From: JAAXHE01 sp964551635
Lineage (GTDB): Bacteria > Latescibacterota > UBA2968 > GCA-2709665
Reading direction: 5' to 3'
NCBI GenBank assembly: GCA_964551635.1
Contig: CAZKDZ010000211.1
Span: forward strand, 25,006-89,005
DNA length: 64,000 bases
Shown: positions 17,201-25,566 of the stretch, one piece after another
Numbering within the stretch: position 1 is the first letter of the stretch
How the letters are laid out: each line of letters opens with the position of its first letter
Program-made: the position numbers and the translations under genes
The notes under the pieces: model-generated
The model's input: the letters and a program-made list of their open reading frames with translations, nothing else
Told to the model about the DNA's origin: nothing
Database searches by the model: none

Positions 17201-18415
17201 GGAGAGTTCGAGGTACAGGACGACCAGGGTCGTCCGCGCGGCGGTCACTATTACGTTCCCTACGGCGCCGTGCTGCAGGTCGAGGACGAGCAGCAGGTTG
17301 ACGAAAACCAGGTCCTTTACGAATGGGATCCCTATAATAACATTATCGTATCCAACAGACCGGGTACCGTCGAATTCGTAGATCTCGTCGAAGGCGTGAC
17401 GTACCGCGAAGAGGCCGACGAGACCACGGGTCTTGCGGCGCAGGTGGTTACCGAACACAGGGATCGGACCCTTTCTCCGCGGATTCGAATTGTCGATGTC
17501 GACGGGGATGAAGTCGGTCACTACATCATCCCCGTTGGCGCTCGTCTCGTGGTACACGACCAGGACCGGATCGGCGCCGGAGATACGCTGGCGAAGATCC
17601 CGCGCGAGCGGAGCAAGACACGGGATATTACCGGCGGATTGCCCCGCGTCGCCGAACTCTTCGAGGCGCGGCGCCCCAAGGATCCGGCCGTGGTCACCGA
17701 GATCGACGGTTCCGTCAGTTTCGGCGGACTCGTACGGGGTTCCAGGACGGTAATCGTCACGTCCGATGACGGTGAGGAGCGGAAATACACGATTCCGTAC
17801 GGAAAACACCTCCGCGTCCAGGAGAACGACCGCGTACAGGCCGGTGAACAGCTGTCGGAGGGGTCGGTAAATCCGCACGATATTCTGCAGATTCAGGGTA
17901 TCCAGGCGGTGCAGGAGTACCTGGTGAACGAAATCCAGGCCGTCTACCGTATGCAGGGAGTCCGGATCAACGACAAGCACATCGAGTGCATTGTGCGCCA
18001 GATGCTGCAGAAAGTCCAGGTTACGGATCCGGGCGACACGAATTTCCTGGAAGGAGAAACGGTGGATCGCTTCCGTTTCAGGGACGAGAACGACAAGGTG
18101 ATTGCGGAAGGCGGCGATCCGGCCACGTTCCAGCCCGTGTTGCTGGGCATTACAAGGGCTTCCCTGATGACCGACAGCTTTATCTCCGCCGCGTCGTTCC
18201 AGGAGACCACACGCGTGTTGACGGAGGCCTCGGTGCAGGGCAAGATGGACGGCCTGCTGGGGCTGAAGGAAAACGTAATCATCGGGCACCTGATTCCCGC
18301 TGGAACCGGTTCGGAGCGGTACCGCGAGATCCAGGCGGTGTCGCTCGAAAAGGAGGCCGAGGACGTACCGGAAGAGGGCCTTGAAAACGTCGGACTACCG
18401 CCGATAAATGCTTGA
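14264..18415 (+). CDS. rpoC: DNA-directed RNA polymerase subunit beta'
   Basis: 1383 residues from ATG 14264, which overlaps the rpoB stop (ATGA). The zinc ribbon is CSCGKYKRIRYRGVVCDRC near residue 87. The catalytic aspartates are D477, D479 and D481 in NADFDGDQM. The second zinc site has CEARRGICAKC, and the trigger-loop region precedes TLRTFHIGG. GTG 14327 (VADINTSKRPTEFN) is in frame, has a GGGGG/AAGG site, and gives an N-terminus closer to other RpoC proteins, so the true start may be 63 bases later. The stop overlaps the -35 of the next promoter. Confidence 0.97.
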   Translation: MSTDGGVIFSFDFDRKKGVRPVADINTSKRPTEFNSIRIQLASPETIRGWSRGEVTKPETINYRSFKPERDGLFCERIFGPVKDWECSCGKYKRIRYRGVVCDRCGVEVTQSKVRRERLGHIELAVPVSHIWFFKSLPSRMGYLLDITIRNLERIIYYESYVVLDPGDAPDLKYKDLLSEDEAFELEAKGYSFEADMGAVALKKLLGEIDIEELSAELRTQARMETSVQRKQEALKRLKVVEAFRQSDNHPSWMILDVIPVIPPDLRPLVPLEGGRFATSDLNDLYRRVINRNNRLKKLIEIKAPEVILRNEKRMLQEAVDALFDNGRRSRAVRGDGNRSLKSLSDLLKGKQGRFRQNLLGKRVDYSGRSVIVVDPNLKLHQCGLPKHMALELFKPFIIKKLEERGLVQTVKSAKKLVERERVEVWDILEDIIQDHYVLLNRAPTLHRLGIQAFQPVLVEGKAIRIHPLVCAAFNADFDGDQMAVHVPLSFEAQIEARVLIMSANNMLKPADGSAVIVHNPQDIAMGCYYLTKMVQQSDRNHLKAFGSPNEALIAHDYGKIALHEAIRLRVDGKLLTTTVGQVIFNEILPDGMPYVNQMVDKPVIQKVTTDVHRRFGNRATVEFADGLKRLGYDYATQSGVTVSMDDVVVPPKKQELIDRAKGEVDRILQQYVHGVITEGERYNKVIDVWQHTTNNIAEMMNEALEHSEAGFNSIYIMKDSGARGSDDQVKQLGGMRGLMNKPQKKLTGAIGEIIETPIVASFKEGLSVLEYFISTHGARKGLADTALKTAEAGYLTRRMVDVAQDGVISEVDCGTIMGIELEALKEGEEVVEPLADRIVGRTLLEDVFDPIGGEIIVESDMLLDEASAATIADAGVERVNVRSVLTCEARRGICAKCYGRNLATGRLVDIGEAVGVIAAQSVGEPGTQLTLRTFHIGGTSSRIAEQAEIVAKRAGVVRFINMDSVARSDGQRIAVGRNGEFEVQDDQGRPRGGHYYVPYGAVLQVEDEQQVDENQVLYEWDPYNNIIVSNRPGTVEFVDLVEGVTYREEADETTGLAAQVVTEHRDRTLSPRIRIVDVDGDEVGHYIIPVGARLVVHDQDRIGAGDTLAKIPRERSKTRDITGGLPRVAELFEARRPKDPAVVTEIDGSVSFGGLVRGSRTVIVTSDDGEERKYTIPYGKHLRVQENDRVQAGEQLSEGSVNPHDILQIQGIQAVQEYLVNEIQAVYRMQGVRINDKHIECIVRQMLQKVQVTDPGDTNFLEGETVDRFRFRDENDKVIAEGGDPATFQPVLLGITRASLMTDSFISAASFQETTRVLTEASVQGKMDGLLGLKENVIIGHLIPAGTGSERYREIQAVSLEKEAEDVPEEGLENVGLPPINA

Positions 18416-18440
18416 CAAGCAGGCATTGAATTGGTATAAT
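18412..18440 (+). promoter_or_regulatory. Strong promoter of the str operon (rpsL-rpsG-fusA-tuf)
   Basis: Consensus TTGACA (18412-18417), 17-bp spacer, consensus TATAAT (18435-18440), with an extended -10 TGG before it. The -35 overlaps the rpoC stop codon. This is the best sigma70 match I saw in the window and implies independent, strong expression of the str genes. Confidence 0.9.
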
Positions 18441-18534
18441 GAAAGTCTATGGCCGATTTTCCGGAAACGTCAGGATCCGTCTCCGATTGGATTCGGTCGC
18501 GTTGCACCTGATATGAACCATACTGGAGGTTGAA

Positions 18535-18906
18535 TTGCCCACCATTAATCAGCTGGTGCGCAAGGGGAGGAAGCTGAAGGCAAAGCGATCTTCTGCCCCG
18601 GCATTGCGGGGATGCCCTCAAAAGCGGGGTGTCTGCACGCGCGTATATACCACAACCCCCAAAAAGCCAAACTCCGCCCTGAGAAAGGTTGCGCGCGTCC
18701 GACTTACAAACGGGATGGAGGTCACGGCATATATCCCGGGAGAAGGACACAATCTCCAGGAACACTCCGTGGTGCTTATCCGGGGTGGCCGGGTACGGGA
18801 TCTGCCTTCGGTCCGGTATCACATTATCCGTGGCGTTCTGGACACGACCGGCGTTGCCGACAGGAAACAGGGTCGGTCCAAATACGGCACGAAAACGCCT
18901 CAATAG
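18535..18906 (+). CDS. rpsL: 30S ribosomal protein S12
   Basis: 123 residues, normal length, starting at TTG 18535 behind CTGGAGG. Decoding-centre loop VYTTTPKKPNSALRK is intact, including both lysines (K43, K44 with Met counted). In the second functional loop the sequence is RGGRVRDLPSVRYH, where E. coli has RGGRVKDLPGVRYH: arginine replaces K87 and serine replaces G91 (E. coli numbering). Both are positions linked to streptomycin response (see findings). A 94-base leader separates it from the -10. Confidence 0.97.
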   Translation: MPTINQLVRKGRKLKAKRSSAPALRGCPQKRGVCTRVYTTTPKKPNSALRKVARVRLTNGMEVTAYIPGEGHNLQEHSVVLIRGGRVRDLPSVRYHIIRGVLDTTGVADRKQGRSKYGTKTPQ

Positions 18907-18938
18907 GGCATTCGTAGGTTCTGTAACAGGTTTGATTT

Positions 18939-18980
18939 GGGGGATAACGCAGGCTGTACACGGTGTGTCCCCCTTGTTTT
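18939..18980 (+). promoter_or_regulatory. rpsL-rpsG intercistronic hairpin
   Basis: GGGGGA (18939-18944) pairs with TCCCCC (18968-18973), followed by TTGTTTT. In E. coli the S12-S7 intercistronic region is where S7 represses its operon. This hairpin occupies the same place and could be that site or a weak attenuator. Confidence 0.45.
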
Positions 18981-18989
18981 GAGGGTAAC

Positions 18990-19457
18990 ATGAGAAAAAG
19001 GCGGGCCGAGAAAAGAGATTTTTCACCTGATCCAAAATTCGGCAGTGTTCTCGTGACGCAATTTGTCAACAGCCTTTTTCGGAAGGGCAAGAAGAGCATT
19101 GGTGAAAAGATACTTTACCGCGCGCTCGACCAGATTGCCGAACGCACGGACAAGACCGGGCTGGAGGTTTTCGAACAGGCGGTTGAAAACGCGAAGCCGA
19201 TCATTCAGGTGAAATCACGACGTGTGGGTGGAACGACATACCAGGTTCCGGTCGAAGTGCGGTCGGATGAGCGCCTTTCACTTTCGATTGGCTGGTTGAT
19301 TACATTCGCTCGCGGCCGTGGCGAGAAAACCATGTCCCAGAGGCTGGCGGGGGAATTGATGGACGCGGCCAACGGCCGTGGTCGGGCCATGCAGCGGAGA
19401 GAAGAAACACACCGGATGGCCGAGGCCAACCGGGCGTTCGCACACTATCGGTGGTAG
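18990..19457 (+). CDS. rpsG: 30S ribosomal protein S7
   Basis: 155 residues, normal length. Starts MRKRRAEKRDFSPDPKFGS with KFVNSLF-like VTQFVNSLFRKGKKS, then ENAKPIIQVKSRRVGGTTYQVPVEV and the C-terminal AEANRAFAHYRW. It nucleates the head of the small subunit. ATG 18990 follows GAGGG; an upstream in-frame codon at 18963 lies within the intercistronic hairpin. Its stop overlaps a possible GTG of fusA. Confidence 0.97.
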   Translation: MRKRRAEKRDFSPDPKFGSVLVTQFVNSLFRKGKKSIGEKILYRALDQIAERTDKTGLEVFEQAVENAKPIIQVKSRRVGGTTYQVPVEVRSDERLSLSIGWLITFARGRGEKTMSQRLAGELMDAANGRGRAMQRREETHRMAEANRAFAHYRW

Positions 19458-19462
19458 AGAGA

Positions 19463-21532
19463 ATGTCACGTAGAGAACAACTGGAACGGATCCGGAACAT
19501 CGGCATCATGGCCCATATCGATGCGGGTAAAACCACAACGAGCGAGCGGATTCTGTACTATACGGGACGGCTGCATCGAATGGGCGAAGTGCACGATGGC
19601 GCGGCTACGATGGACTGGATGGACCAGGAGCGGGAGCGTGGCATTACCATCACATCGGCGGCCACCACCTGTTTCTGGGACGGACACCGGATCAATATTA
19701 TCGATACGCCCGGACACGTGGATTTTACGGCCGAGGTCGAGCGGTCACTCAGGGTTCTGGACGGAGTGATCGGGATCTTCTGCGCGGTTGGCGGTGTCGA
19801 GCCCCAGACGGAAACGGTCTGGCGCCAGGCCGACAAGTACCGCGTTCCGCGAATTGCTTTTGTAAACAAAATGGACCGTACGGGCGGGGACTTCTTCCGC
19901 GTTCTTGAAATGATGAGGGAACGCCTGGCCTCCAATTTCGTACCGGTGCAGATTCCCGTAGGCGCCGGCGAGTTGTTTACCGGGTTGATCGATCTGGTGA
20001 AAATGAAAATGGTGTCCTATCAGGAAGACACACTGGGCACGGTATTTACCGAAAGCGAAATCCCGCTCGACCTGTTGGACCTGGCGCAGAATTACCGCGA
20101 GCAGATGCTGGAGGCGGTCTCGGATTTCGACGATACGCTGATGGAAAAATTCTTGGAAGGCGAACCCATCGGCGAAGAGGAAATAAAACAGGCGCTCCGG
20201 CTGGCAACCATCAACGTGAGCGCGGTGCCGGTTTTCTGCGGATCGGCGTTTAAGAACAAAGGCGTCCAGCGTCTGCTGGACGGCGTTCTTGACTACCTGC
20301 CGTCACCCCTGGACGTTCCGGCGGTAAACGGCATCGATCCCGATTCCGGTGTTGACGTTGCCCGCGCGCCCTCCTACGACGAGCCGTTCTCCGCACTCGC
20401 ATTCAAAGTGAAAACTGATCCTTACGTGGGCCACCTGACGTATTTCAGGGTCTATTCGGGCTGCCTCAAGACCGGTTCGTACGTCAGGAATTCCAATAAA
20501 GGGAAAAGAGAGCGGATCGGCCGGGTCCTCCAGATGCACGCCAACAAGCGCGAAGATATCAACGAGGTTGTCACCGGAGATATCGCGGCGGCCGTGGGGT
20601 TGAAAGCCACGGGAACCGGTGAGACGCTCTGCGACCCTGACCATCCGGTTATTCTGGAATCAATGGACTTCGCGAAGCCGGTTGTGTCCGTTGCCATCGA
20701 GCCCAGAACCAAGGCTGACCAGGATCAGCTGGGCACCGCGCTGCGGAAGCTGTCCGAAGAGGATCCGACGTTCCACGTATCCTCCGACGAAGACACCGGA
20801 CAGACCATTATTTCCGGCATGGGCGAACTGCATCTCGAAATCATCATCGACCGCCTGATGCGGGAATTCCGTGTAGCGGCGAACGTAGGGAAGCCCCAGG
20901 TGACCTTCAAGGAAGCCATACGCAAGACCGTTCAGGCCGAGGGTCGTTTCATCCGGCAGACGGGTGGACGGGGGCAGTGGGGGCATGTCCGGCTGGAAAT
21001 GGGTCCCGGTGAACCTGGCAGCGGCCTCGTATTCGAAAACAACATTGTGGGCGGCGCTGTGCCCACCGAATACATCCCCGCCGTCAGACAGGGTGTTCAT
21101 GAGGCCATGCAGTTGGGTGTTTTGGCCGGGTATCCGGTGGAGGACGTCAGAGTCACGCTCTACGACGGATCGTATCACGATGTCGATTCTTCCGAAATTG
21201 CGTTCAAGGTGGCCGCATCCATGGCCTTCAAGGACGGCGCCAAAAAGGCGGATCCGTACCTGATGGAACCTCTGATGGACGTCGAGGTGGTCGTGCCGGA
21301 AGAATATATGGGCGATGTGATGGGCGATCTGAACGCCCGTCGCGGACACATCGTGGGCATTGTAAACCGGCCGGATGCCCAGGTCATCACGGCGATGGTA
21401 CCCTTAACCGAAATGTTCGGTTACGCCACACGGCTGCGGTCCCTGACCCAGGGTCGAGCGATCTACTCGATGGAATTCTCGAGGTTTCAGGAGCTGCCCA
21501 AAGCGCTCGTACAGGAACTCGCGGAAAACTAG
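19463..21532 (+). CDS. fusA: Translation elongation factor G
   Basis: 689 residues. GTPase motifs are G1 AHIDAGKTT, the switch II DTPGHVDF and G4 NKMD; domain IV carries RFIRQTGGRGQWGHV and domain V VVPEEYMGDVMGDLNARRG. EF-G drives translocation and ribosome recycling. ATG 19463 gives the usual MSRREQLERIRNIGIMAHIDAGK; GTG 19451 overlaps the rpsG stop and is less likely. Canonical str operon position between rpsG and tuf. Confidence 0.97.
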   Translation: MSRREQLERIRNIGIMAHIDAGKTTTSERILYYTGRLHRMGEVHDGAATMDWMDQERERGITITSAATTCFWDGHRINIIDTPGHVDFTAEVERSLRVLDGVIGIFCAVGGVEPQTETVWRQADKYRVPRIAFVNKMDRTGGDFFRVLEMMRERLASNFVPVQIPVGAGELFTGLIDLVKMKMVSYQEDTLGTVFTESEIPLDLLDLAQNYREQMLEAVSDFDDTLMEKFLEGEPIGEEEIKQALRLATINVSAVPVFCGSAFKNKGVQRLLDGVLDYLPSPLDVPAVNGIDPDSGVDVARAPSYDEPFSALAFKVKTDPYVGHLTYFRVYSGCLKTGSYVRNSNKGKRERIGRVLQMHANKREDINEVVTGDIAAAVGLKATGTGETLCDPDHPVILESMDFAKPVVSVAIEPRTKADQDQLGTALRKLSEEDPTFHVSSDEDTGQTIISGMGELHLEIIIDRLMREFRVAANVGKPQVTFKEAIRKTVQAEGRFIRQTGGRGQWGHVRLEMGPGEPGSGLVFENNIVGGAVPTEYIPAVRQGVHEAMQLGVLAGYPVEDVRVTLYDGSYHDVDSSEIAFKVAASMAFKDGAKKADPYLMEPLMDVEVVVPEEYMGDVMGDLNARRGHIVGIVNRPDAQVITAMVPLTEMFGYATRLRSLTQGRAIYSMEFSRFQELPKALVQELAEN

Positions 21533-21626
21533 CGATTTGAAGATGCGTTGTTTTTTACATAGCGGTCGACTGCGATTGCAAAACAAATAGACTATCGCGA
21601 AGTCTATTGAACAGGAGGAAGGCGAA

Positions 21627-22823
21627 ATGGCTAAGGAGAAGTTCGACAGAAGCAAGCCGCACGTCAATATCGGTACCATAGGGCACGTTGACCATGGGAA
21701 GACGACATTGACGGCCGCCATTACCAAGACGCTGGCCGCCAAGGGGTTGGCGGATTACATGCCCTTCGATCGGATCGATCAGGCTCCCGAAGAACGCGAA
21801 CGCGGAATCACCATCAATACCGCGCATGTCGAGTATTCCAGCGAAAGCCGTCATTACGCCCACGTCGACTGCCCCGGACACGCCGACTACGTTAAGAACA
21901 TGATCACCGGTGCGGCCCAGATGGACGGCGCAATCCTGGTGGTGAGCGCCGCCGATGGTCCAATGATCCAGACGAGAGAGCACATATTGCTTTCCCGGCA
22001 GGTGAACGTGCCGTCAATCGTCGTCTACATGAACAAGGTCGATATGGTCGACGATCCCGAGCTTCTTGAACTGGTGGAGCTGGAGGTGCGCGAGCTTCTC
22101 AGCGATTACGATTTCCCGGGCGACGACGTACCCGTGATTCGCGGGTCGGCGCTCCACGCGCTCGAGTCCGACGATCCTGACTCTGAAGCCTGCGAATCCG
22201 TATGGGAACTGCTGGAGGCCGTCGACAACGCGATTCCGATTCCGGAGCGCGACGTGGACCGGGATTTCCTGATGCCGGTCGAGGATGTCTTCAGCATTAC
22301 GGGCCGGGGAACGGTGGGCACGGGGAGAATCGAGCGGGGGGTGGTCAATCTCAACGAAGAAGTGGAAGTCGTGGGTATCAGAGAGACGCGCAGGACGGTG
22401 GTCACGGGTATCGAGATGTTCCGAAAGTTACTGGACGTCGGCGAGACCGGAGACAACGTGGGCCTTCTGCTGCGCGGCGTCGATAAGGAAGACCTCGAGC
22501 GGGGTATGGTCGTTGCCAAGCCCGGTTCGGTAACGCCGCATACCAGGTTCAAGGGCGAAGTCTACGTACTCACGGAAAAAGAGGGCGGTCGGAGCAAACC
22601 ATTCTTTACAGGATACCGACCGCAGTTTTATTTCAGAACCACCGACGTCACGGGTGCGGTTCAGTTGCCCGAAGGCGTGGAAATGGTGATGCCGGGCGAC
22701 AATATCACGATGGACGTCGACCTGACACCTCAACCCATCGCCATCGAACCTCAACTTCGATTCGCGATACGTGAAGGCGGCCGGACAATCGGATCGGGCG
22801 TGGTCACTGAAATCCTGGACTAG
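21627..22823 (+). CDS. tuf: Translation elongation factor Tu
   Basis: 398 residues. G1 is GHVDHGKT, switch I ends in ERERGITI, G3 is DCPGHADY and G4 NKVD; domains II and III end with GGRTIGSGVVTEILD. It delivers aminoacyl-tRNA to the ribosome. ATG 21627 follows ACAGGAGG. It is the only tuf in the window: the other common tuf site, after tRNA-Thr at 7089, is empty. The 94-base gap after fusA has no clear promoter. Confidence 0.97.
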   Translation: MAKEKFDRSKPHVNIGTIGHVDHGKTTLTAAITKTLAAKGLADYMPFDRIDQAPEERERGITINTAHVEYSSESRHYAHVDCPGHADYVKNMITGAAQMDGAILVVSAADGPMIQTREHILLSRQVNVPSIVVYMNKVDMVDDPELLELVELEVRELLSDYDFPGDDVPVIRGSALHALESDDPDSEACESVWELLEAVDNAIPIPERDVDRDFLMPVEDVFSITGRGTVGTGRIERGVVNLNEEVEVVGIRETRRTVVTGIEMFRKLLDVGETGDNVGLLLRGVDKEDLERGMVVAKPGSVTPHTRFKGEVYVLTEKEGGRSKPFFTGYRPQFYFRTTDVTGAVQLPEGVEMVMPGDNITMDVDLTPQPIAIEPQLRFAIREGGRTIGSGVVTEILD

Positions 22824-22835
22824 GGCGGAGGGGCA

Positions 22836-23144
22836 GTGCCAGCACAGAAAATTCGTATTCGACTGAAGGCATACGATCACATTGCTCTGGACCGGTCCGT
22901 GGACGAAATCGTGCGGACGGCAAAACGGACCGGTGCGCTGATTTCCGGCCCCATCCCATTGCCCACCAAGCGTTCGTTGTATACGGTGCTTCGGGGCCCC
23001 AATATCGACAAGAAATCGCGGGAGCAGTTCGAAACCCGGATACACAAACGCTTAATCGATATTCACAACTCGACGCCGCAGACGGTAGATGCCTTGATGA
23101 AACTGGATCTGCCGGCGGGGATCGACATCGAAATCAAGGCATAG
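22836..23144 (+). CDS. rpsJ: 30S ribosomal protein S10
   Basis: 102 residues, GTG start at 22836 after GGAGGGG. MPAQKIRIRLKAYDHIALDRS and LPTKRSLYTVLRGPNIDKKSREQFE are the family hallmarks. Part of the 30S head and, as NusE, of antitermination complexes. Only 12 bases from tuf, so the S10 operon appears to be read on from the str operon. Confidence 0.97.
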   Translation: MPAQKIRIRLKAYDHIALDRSVDEIVRTAKRTGALISGPIPLPTKRSLYTVLRGPNIDKKSREQFETRIHKRLIDIHNSTPQTVDALMKLDLPAGIDIEIKA

Positions 23145-23148
23145 TGCC

Positions 23149-23775
23149 GTGTTGGGATTGATCGGAAAAAAAATCGGAATGACCCAGGTGTACGACGAGG
23201 GCGACAACCTCGTCCCCATTACCGTGGTGAAAGCGGGGCCCTGCCCGGTCGTACAGGTCAAGGACGATGGGTCGGACGGATACCACGCACTGAAACTCGG
23301 CTTCGGTGCGACTGCGGAACGGCGCCTGACCCGTCCGCATCTTGGCGTTCTGAAGAAGTCCGGCGCAGGCCCTCATCGCATCCTGAAGGAATTCCGGGTA
23401 TCCGACGCCTCCGGGTATGAGGTCGGACAGGTTCTTGATTCCGGCATTTTCGCTCCCGGTGAAACCGTCTCGGTAACCGGTCGCACGAAGGGCAAGGGCT
23501 TTCAGGGCGGGGTCAAGAGGCATCATTTCAAAGGCGGACCGAAGACACATGGACAGTCCGACCGGCATCGGGCTCCGGGTTCCATCGGTCAAAGTTCGGA
23601 TCCTTCCCGTGTGTTCAAGGGGATGCGGATGGCAGGCCATATGGGTCACCGCAGGGAGACCGTGAAAGGGCTGATGGTCGTCCGCGTGGACAGGGAACGC
23701 AACCTGTTGCTGCTCAAAGGCGCCGTACCGGGCCCCAATGGCGGCATCGTAATGGTGCAGAAGCAACGCAATTAA
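23149..23775 (+). CDS. rplC: 50S ribosomal protein L3
   Basis: 208 residues, GTG start 23149 four bases after rpsJ. It begins LGLIGKKIGMTQVYDEG and has the long loop GRTKGKGFQGGVKRHHFKGG that reaches the peptidyl transferase centre, then GSIGQSSDPSRVFKGMRMAGHMG. Normal length and position. Confidence 0.97.
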   Translation: MLGLIGKKIGMTQVYDEGDNLVPITVVKAGPCPVVQVKDDGSDGYHALKLGFGATAERRLTRPHLGVLKKSGAGPHRILKEFRVSDASGYEVGQVLDSGIFAPGETVSVTGRTKGKGFQGGVKRHHFKGGPKTHGQSDRHRAPGSIGQSSDPSRVFKGMRMAGHMGHRRETVKGLMVVRVDRERNLLLLKGAVPGPNGGIVMVQKQRN

Positions 23776-23792
23776 CGGGAACTGAACGAGTT

Positions 23793-24425
23793 ATGGCGTC
23801 AGTAGATATTACAGACCTCCAAGGTGAAGTCGTTGGATCCGTCGACCTCCCGGAGACGATCTTCGGAATTGAACCGTCTCGCCATGCAATCTATCATACG
23901 GTAAAGTCTTATTTGACGAACCAGCGCCAGGGCAACGCCCATTCCAAGACCCGCGCTGAAGTGCGGCGCAGCAAACGGAAGATGTACCGGCAAAAGGGAA
24001 CCGGAAGGGCGAGAGCCGGCACCGCGTCGTCTCCGATCCGCGTCGGAGGCGGAGTTGCACACGGCCCCAGGCCGAGAGAGCTGAACGAACGGGTGTCGAG
24101 AAAAGTGCGGCGACTCGCATTGAAATCGGCATTTTCCCTGAAGGTCCCTGACGGCGCGATCAAAGTGGTGGAAGACTTCACGTTCGACGCACCCAGGACG
24201 AAACGTGTGGCTGATCTGACGCGGGCGATAGAAGTCGACGATCGAAAGGTTCTTCTTCTCACACCGGAAGCCGCTCCGAATATACTGAAATCTTGCCGGA
24301 ATCTATCCAGCGTCCATGTCTTGCCGGTGGCTCAGGTCTCAACGTACGACGTCGTCAACGCCGATGCGGTCGTCTTTACAACGGAGTCCCTGGACCGGCT
24401 TCAGGATATCTGGGGTTCGGCATGA
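23793..24425 (+). CDS. rplD: 50S ribosomal protein L4
   Basis: 210 residues. The extended loop SKRKMYRQKGTGRARAGTASSP lines the exit tunnel, followed by GGGVAHGPRPR. In E. coli L4 represses the S10 operon; no such site can be recognised here. The stop overlaps the rplW start (ATGA). Confidence 0.96.
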   Translation: MASVDITDLQGEVVGSVDLPETIFGIEPSRHAIYHTVKSYLTNQRQGNAHSKTRAEVRRSKRKMYRQKGTGRARAGTASSPIRVGGGVAHGPRPRELNERVSRKVRRLALKSAFSLKVPDGAIKVVEDFTFDAPRTKRVADLTRAIEVDDRKVLLLTPEAAPNILKSCRNLSSVHVLPVAQVSTYDVVNADAVVFTTESLDRLQDIWGSA

Positions 24426-24715
24426 AAAAAGACATCAGAGAAATCATCCGCAGGCCGCTGATCACCGAACGTGCATCCGAACTTCAGGAAGATCACAACA
24501 AGTTCGTATTCGAAGTTCGTGTCGATGCGAACAAACTGGAAATCAAGAAGGCCGCTGAAACGTTGTTCGATGTAAGAGTACTCAGCGTCAATACATCGAC
24601 GGTCGCGGGAAAGCTGAAGAGAATGGGGCGGTTTCAAGGCCGCCGTTCTGCATGGAAAAAGGCGATTGTCACCCTCGCGTCCGGCGACGCCATCGACTTT
24701 TTTGGAGAGTCCTGA
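24422..24715 (+). CDS. rplW: 50S ribosomal protein L23
   Basis: 97 residues, starting with MKKDIREIIRRPLITERASELQEDHNKFVFEV; the C-terminal WKKAIVTLASGDAIDFF is typical. It surrounds the tunnel exit and docks SRP and trigger factor. ATG 24422 overlaps the rplD stop; the longer frame from 24293 lies inside rplD and is rejected. Confidence 0.96.
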   Translation: MKKDIREIIRRPLITERASELQEDHNKFVFEVRVDANKLEIKKAAETLFDVRVLSVNTSTVAGKLKRMGRFQGRRSAWKKAIVTLASGDAIDFFGES

Positions 24716-24718
24716 TCG

Positions 24719-25549
24719 ATGCCGGTTAAATCATTCCGACCGTTTACGCCATCGCTGCGGTTCAAGACCGTGTCCTCGTTTGAGGAAATTACAAAATCTG
24801 AACCCGAGAAGTCGCTTGTTGAGGCGAACAGAAAGAGCGGTGGACGCAACAACATGGGCCGTATCACGAGCCGGCGCCGCGGCGGAGGGCATCGCCGGCA
24901 TTACCGGGTTATCGATTTCAAACGCGACAAATTCGGTGTTCCGGCCAGTGTTTACTCGATAGAGTACGATCCAAATCGCTCCGCGAGAATCGCGCTGCTC
25001 CACTATGCGGACGGTGAGAAGCGTTATATTCTCGCACCCGCGGGTCTGCGGGTTGGCGCACGAGTCGTGTCCGGTCCCGAAGCCGACGTACGGCCAGGCA
25101 ATTCGCTGCCTCTTGAGAATATCCCGCAAGGAACCCATGTACACAATGTCGAGTTACAGCCCGGGAAAGGCGGACAACTGGGCCGTTCAGCCGGCGCTGA
25201 AATCCAGATCATGGCCAAAGAAGGAAAGTTCGCACAACTTCGTCTGCCTTCCGGCGAGGTCCGTCTTGTGCCAGTGAGGTGTTATGCCACCGTTGGACAG
25301 GTTGGGAATCAGGAACACGAAAATGTGGTTTTGGGCAAGGCGGGACGCAACCGGTGGCTCGGGAAGCGGCCTTCCGTCAGGGGAGTTGCCATGAATCCGA
25401 TCGACCACCCGCACGGAGGCGGGGAAGGACGGGCCTCGGGTGGTGGACATCCGGTTACCCCCTGGGGCGTGCCCACGAAGGGCTACAAGACGAGAAAACG
25501 CAAAAAACAATCCAACAAACTCATCGTGAGAAGACAACGCAAGAGATAA
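24719..25549 (+). CDS. rplB: 50S ribosomal protein L2
   Basis: 276 residues, normal length. Contains KSGGRNNMGRITSRRRGGGHRRHYR near the N-terminus and the C-terminal AMNPIDHPHGGGEGRASGG with the histidine region near the peptidyl transferase centre, then KGYKTRKRKKQSNKLIVRRQ. Three bases after rplW. Confidence 0.97.
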   Translation: MPVKSFRPFTPSLRFKTVSSFEEITKSEPEKSLVEANRKSGGRNNMGRITSRRRGGGHRRHYRVIDFKRDKFGVPASVYSIEYDPNRSARIALLHYADGEKRYILAPAGLRVGARVVSGPEADVRPGNSLPLENIPQGTHVHNVELQPGKGGQLGRSAGAEIQIMAKEGKFAQLRLPSGEVRLVPVRCYATVGQVGNQEHENVVLGKAGRNRWLGKRPSVRGVAMNPIDHPHGGGEGRASGGGHPVTPWGVPTKGYKTRKRKKQSNKLIVRRQRKR

Positions 25550-25566
25550 GTCCCGGCGAGGAATGA

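Noticed and set aside
16145..18289. Open frame of 714 codons on the minus strand opposite rpoC, and another of 662 codons at 10461-12449 opposite rpoB
   Set aside because: They run antisense to two of the most conserved genes known, share no recognisable domains, and are expected by chance in high-GC coding DNA.
21533..21626. Separate promoter for tuf in the fusA-tuf gap
   Set aside because: No -35/-10 pair with acceptable spacing; the gene has its own strong ribosome site and can be read from the str promoter.
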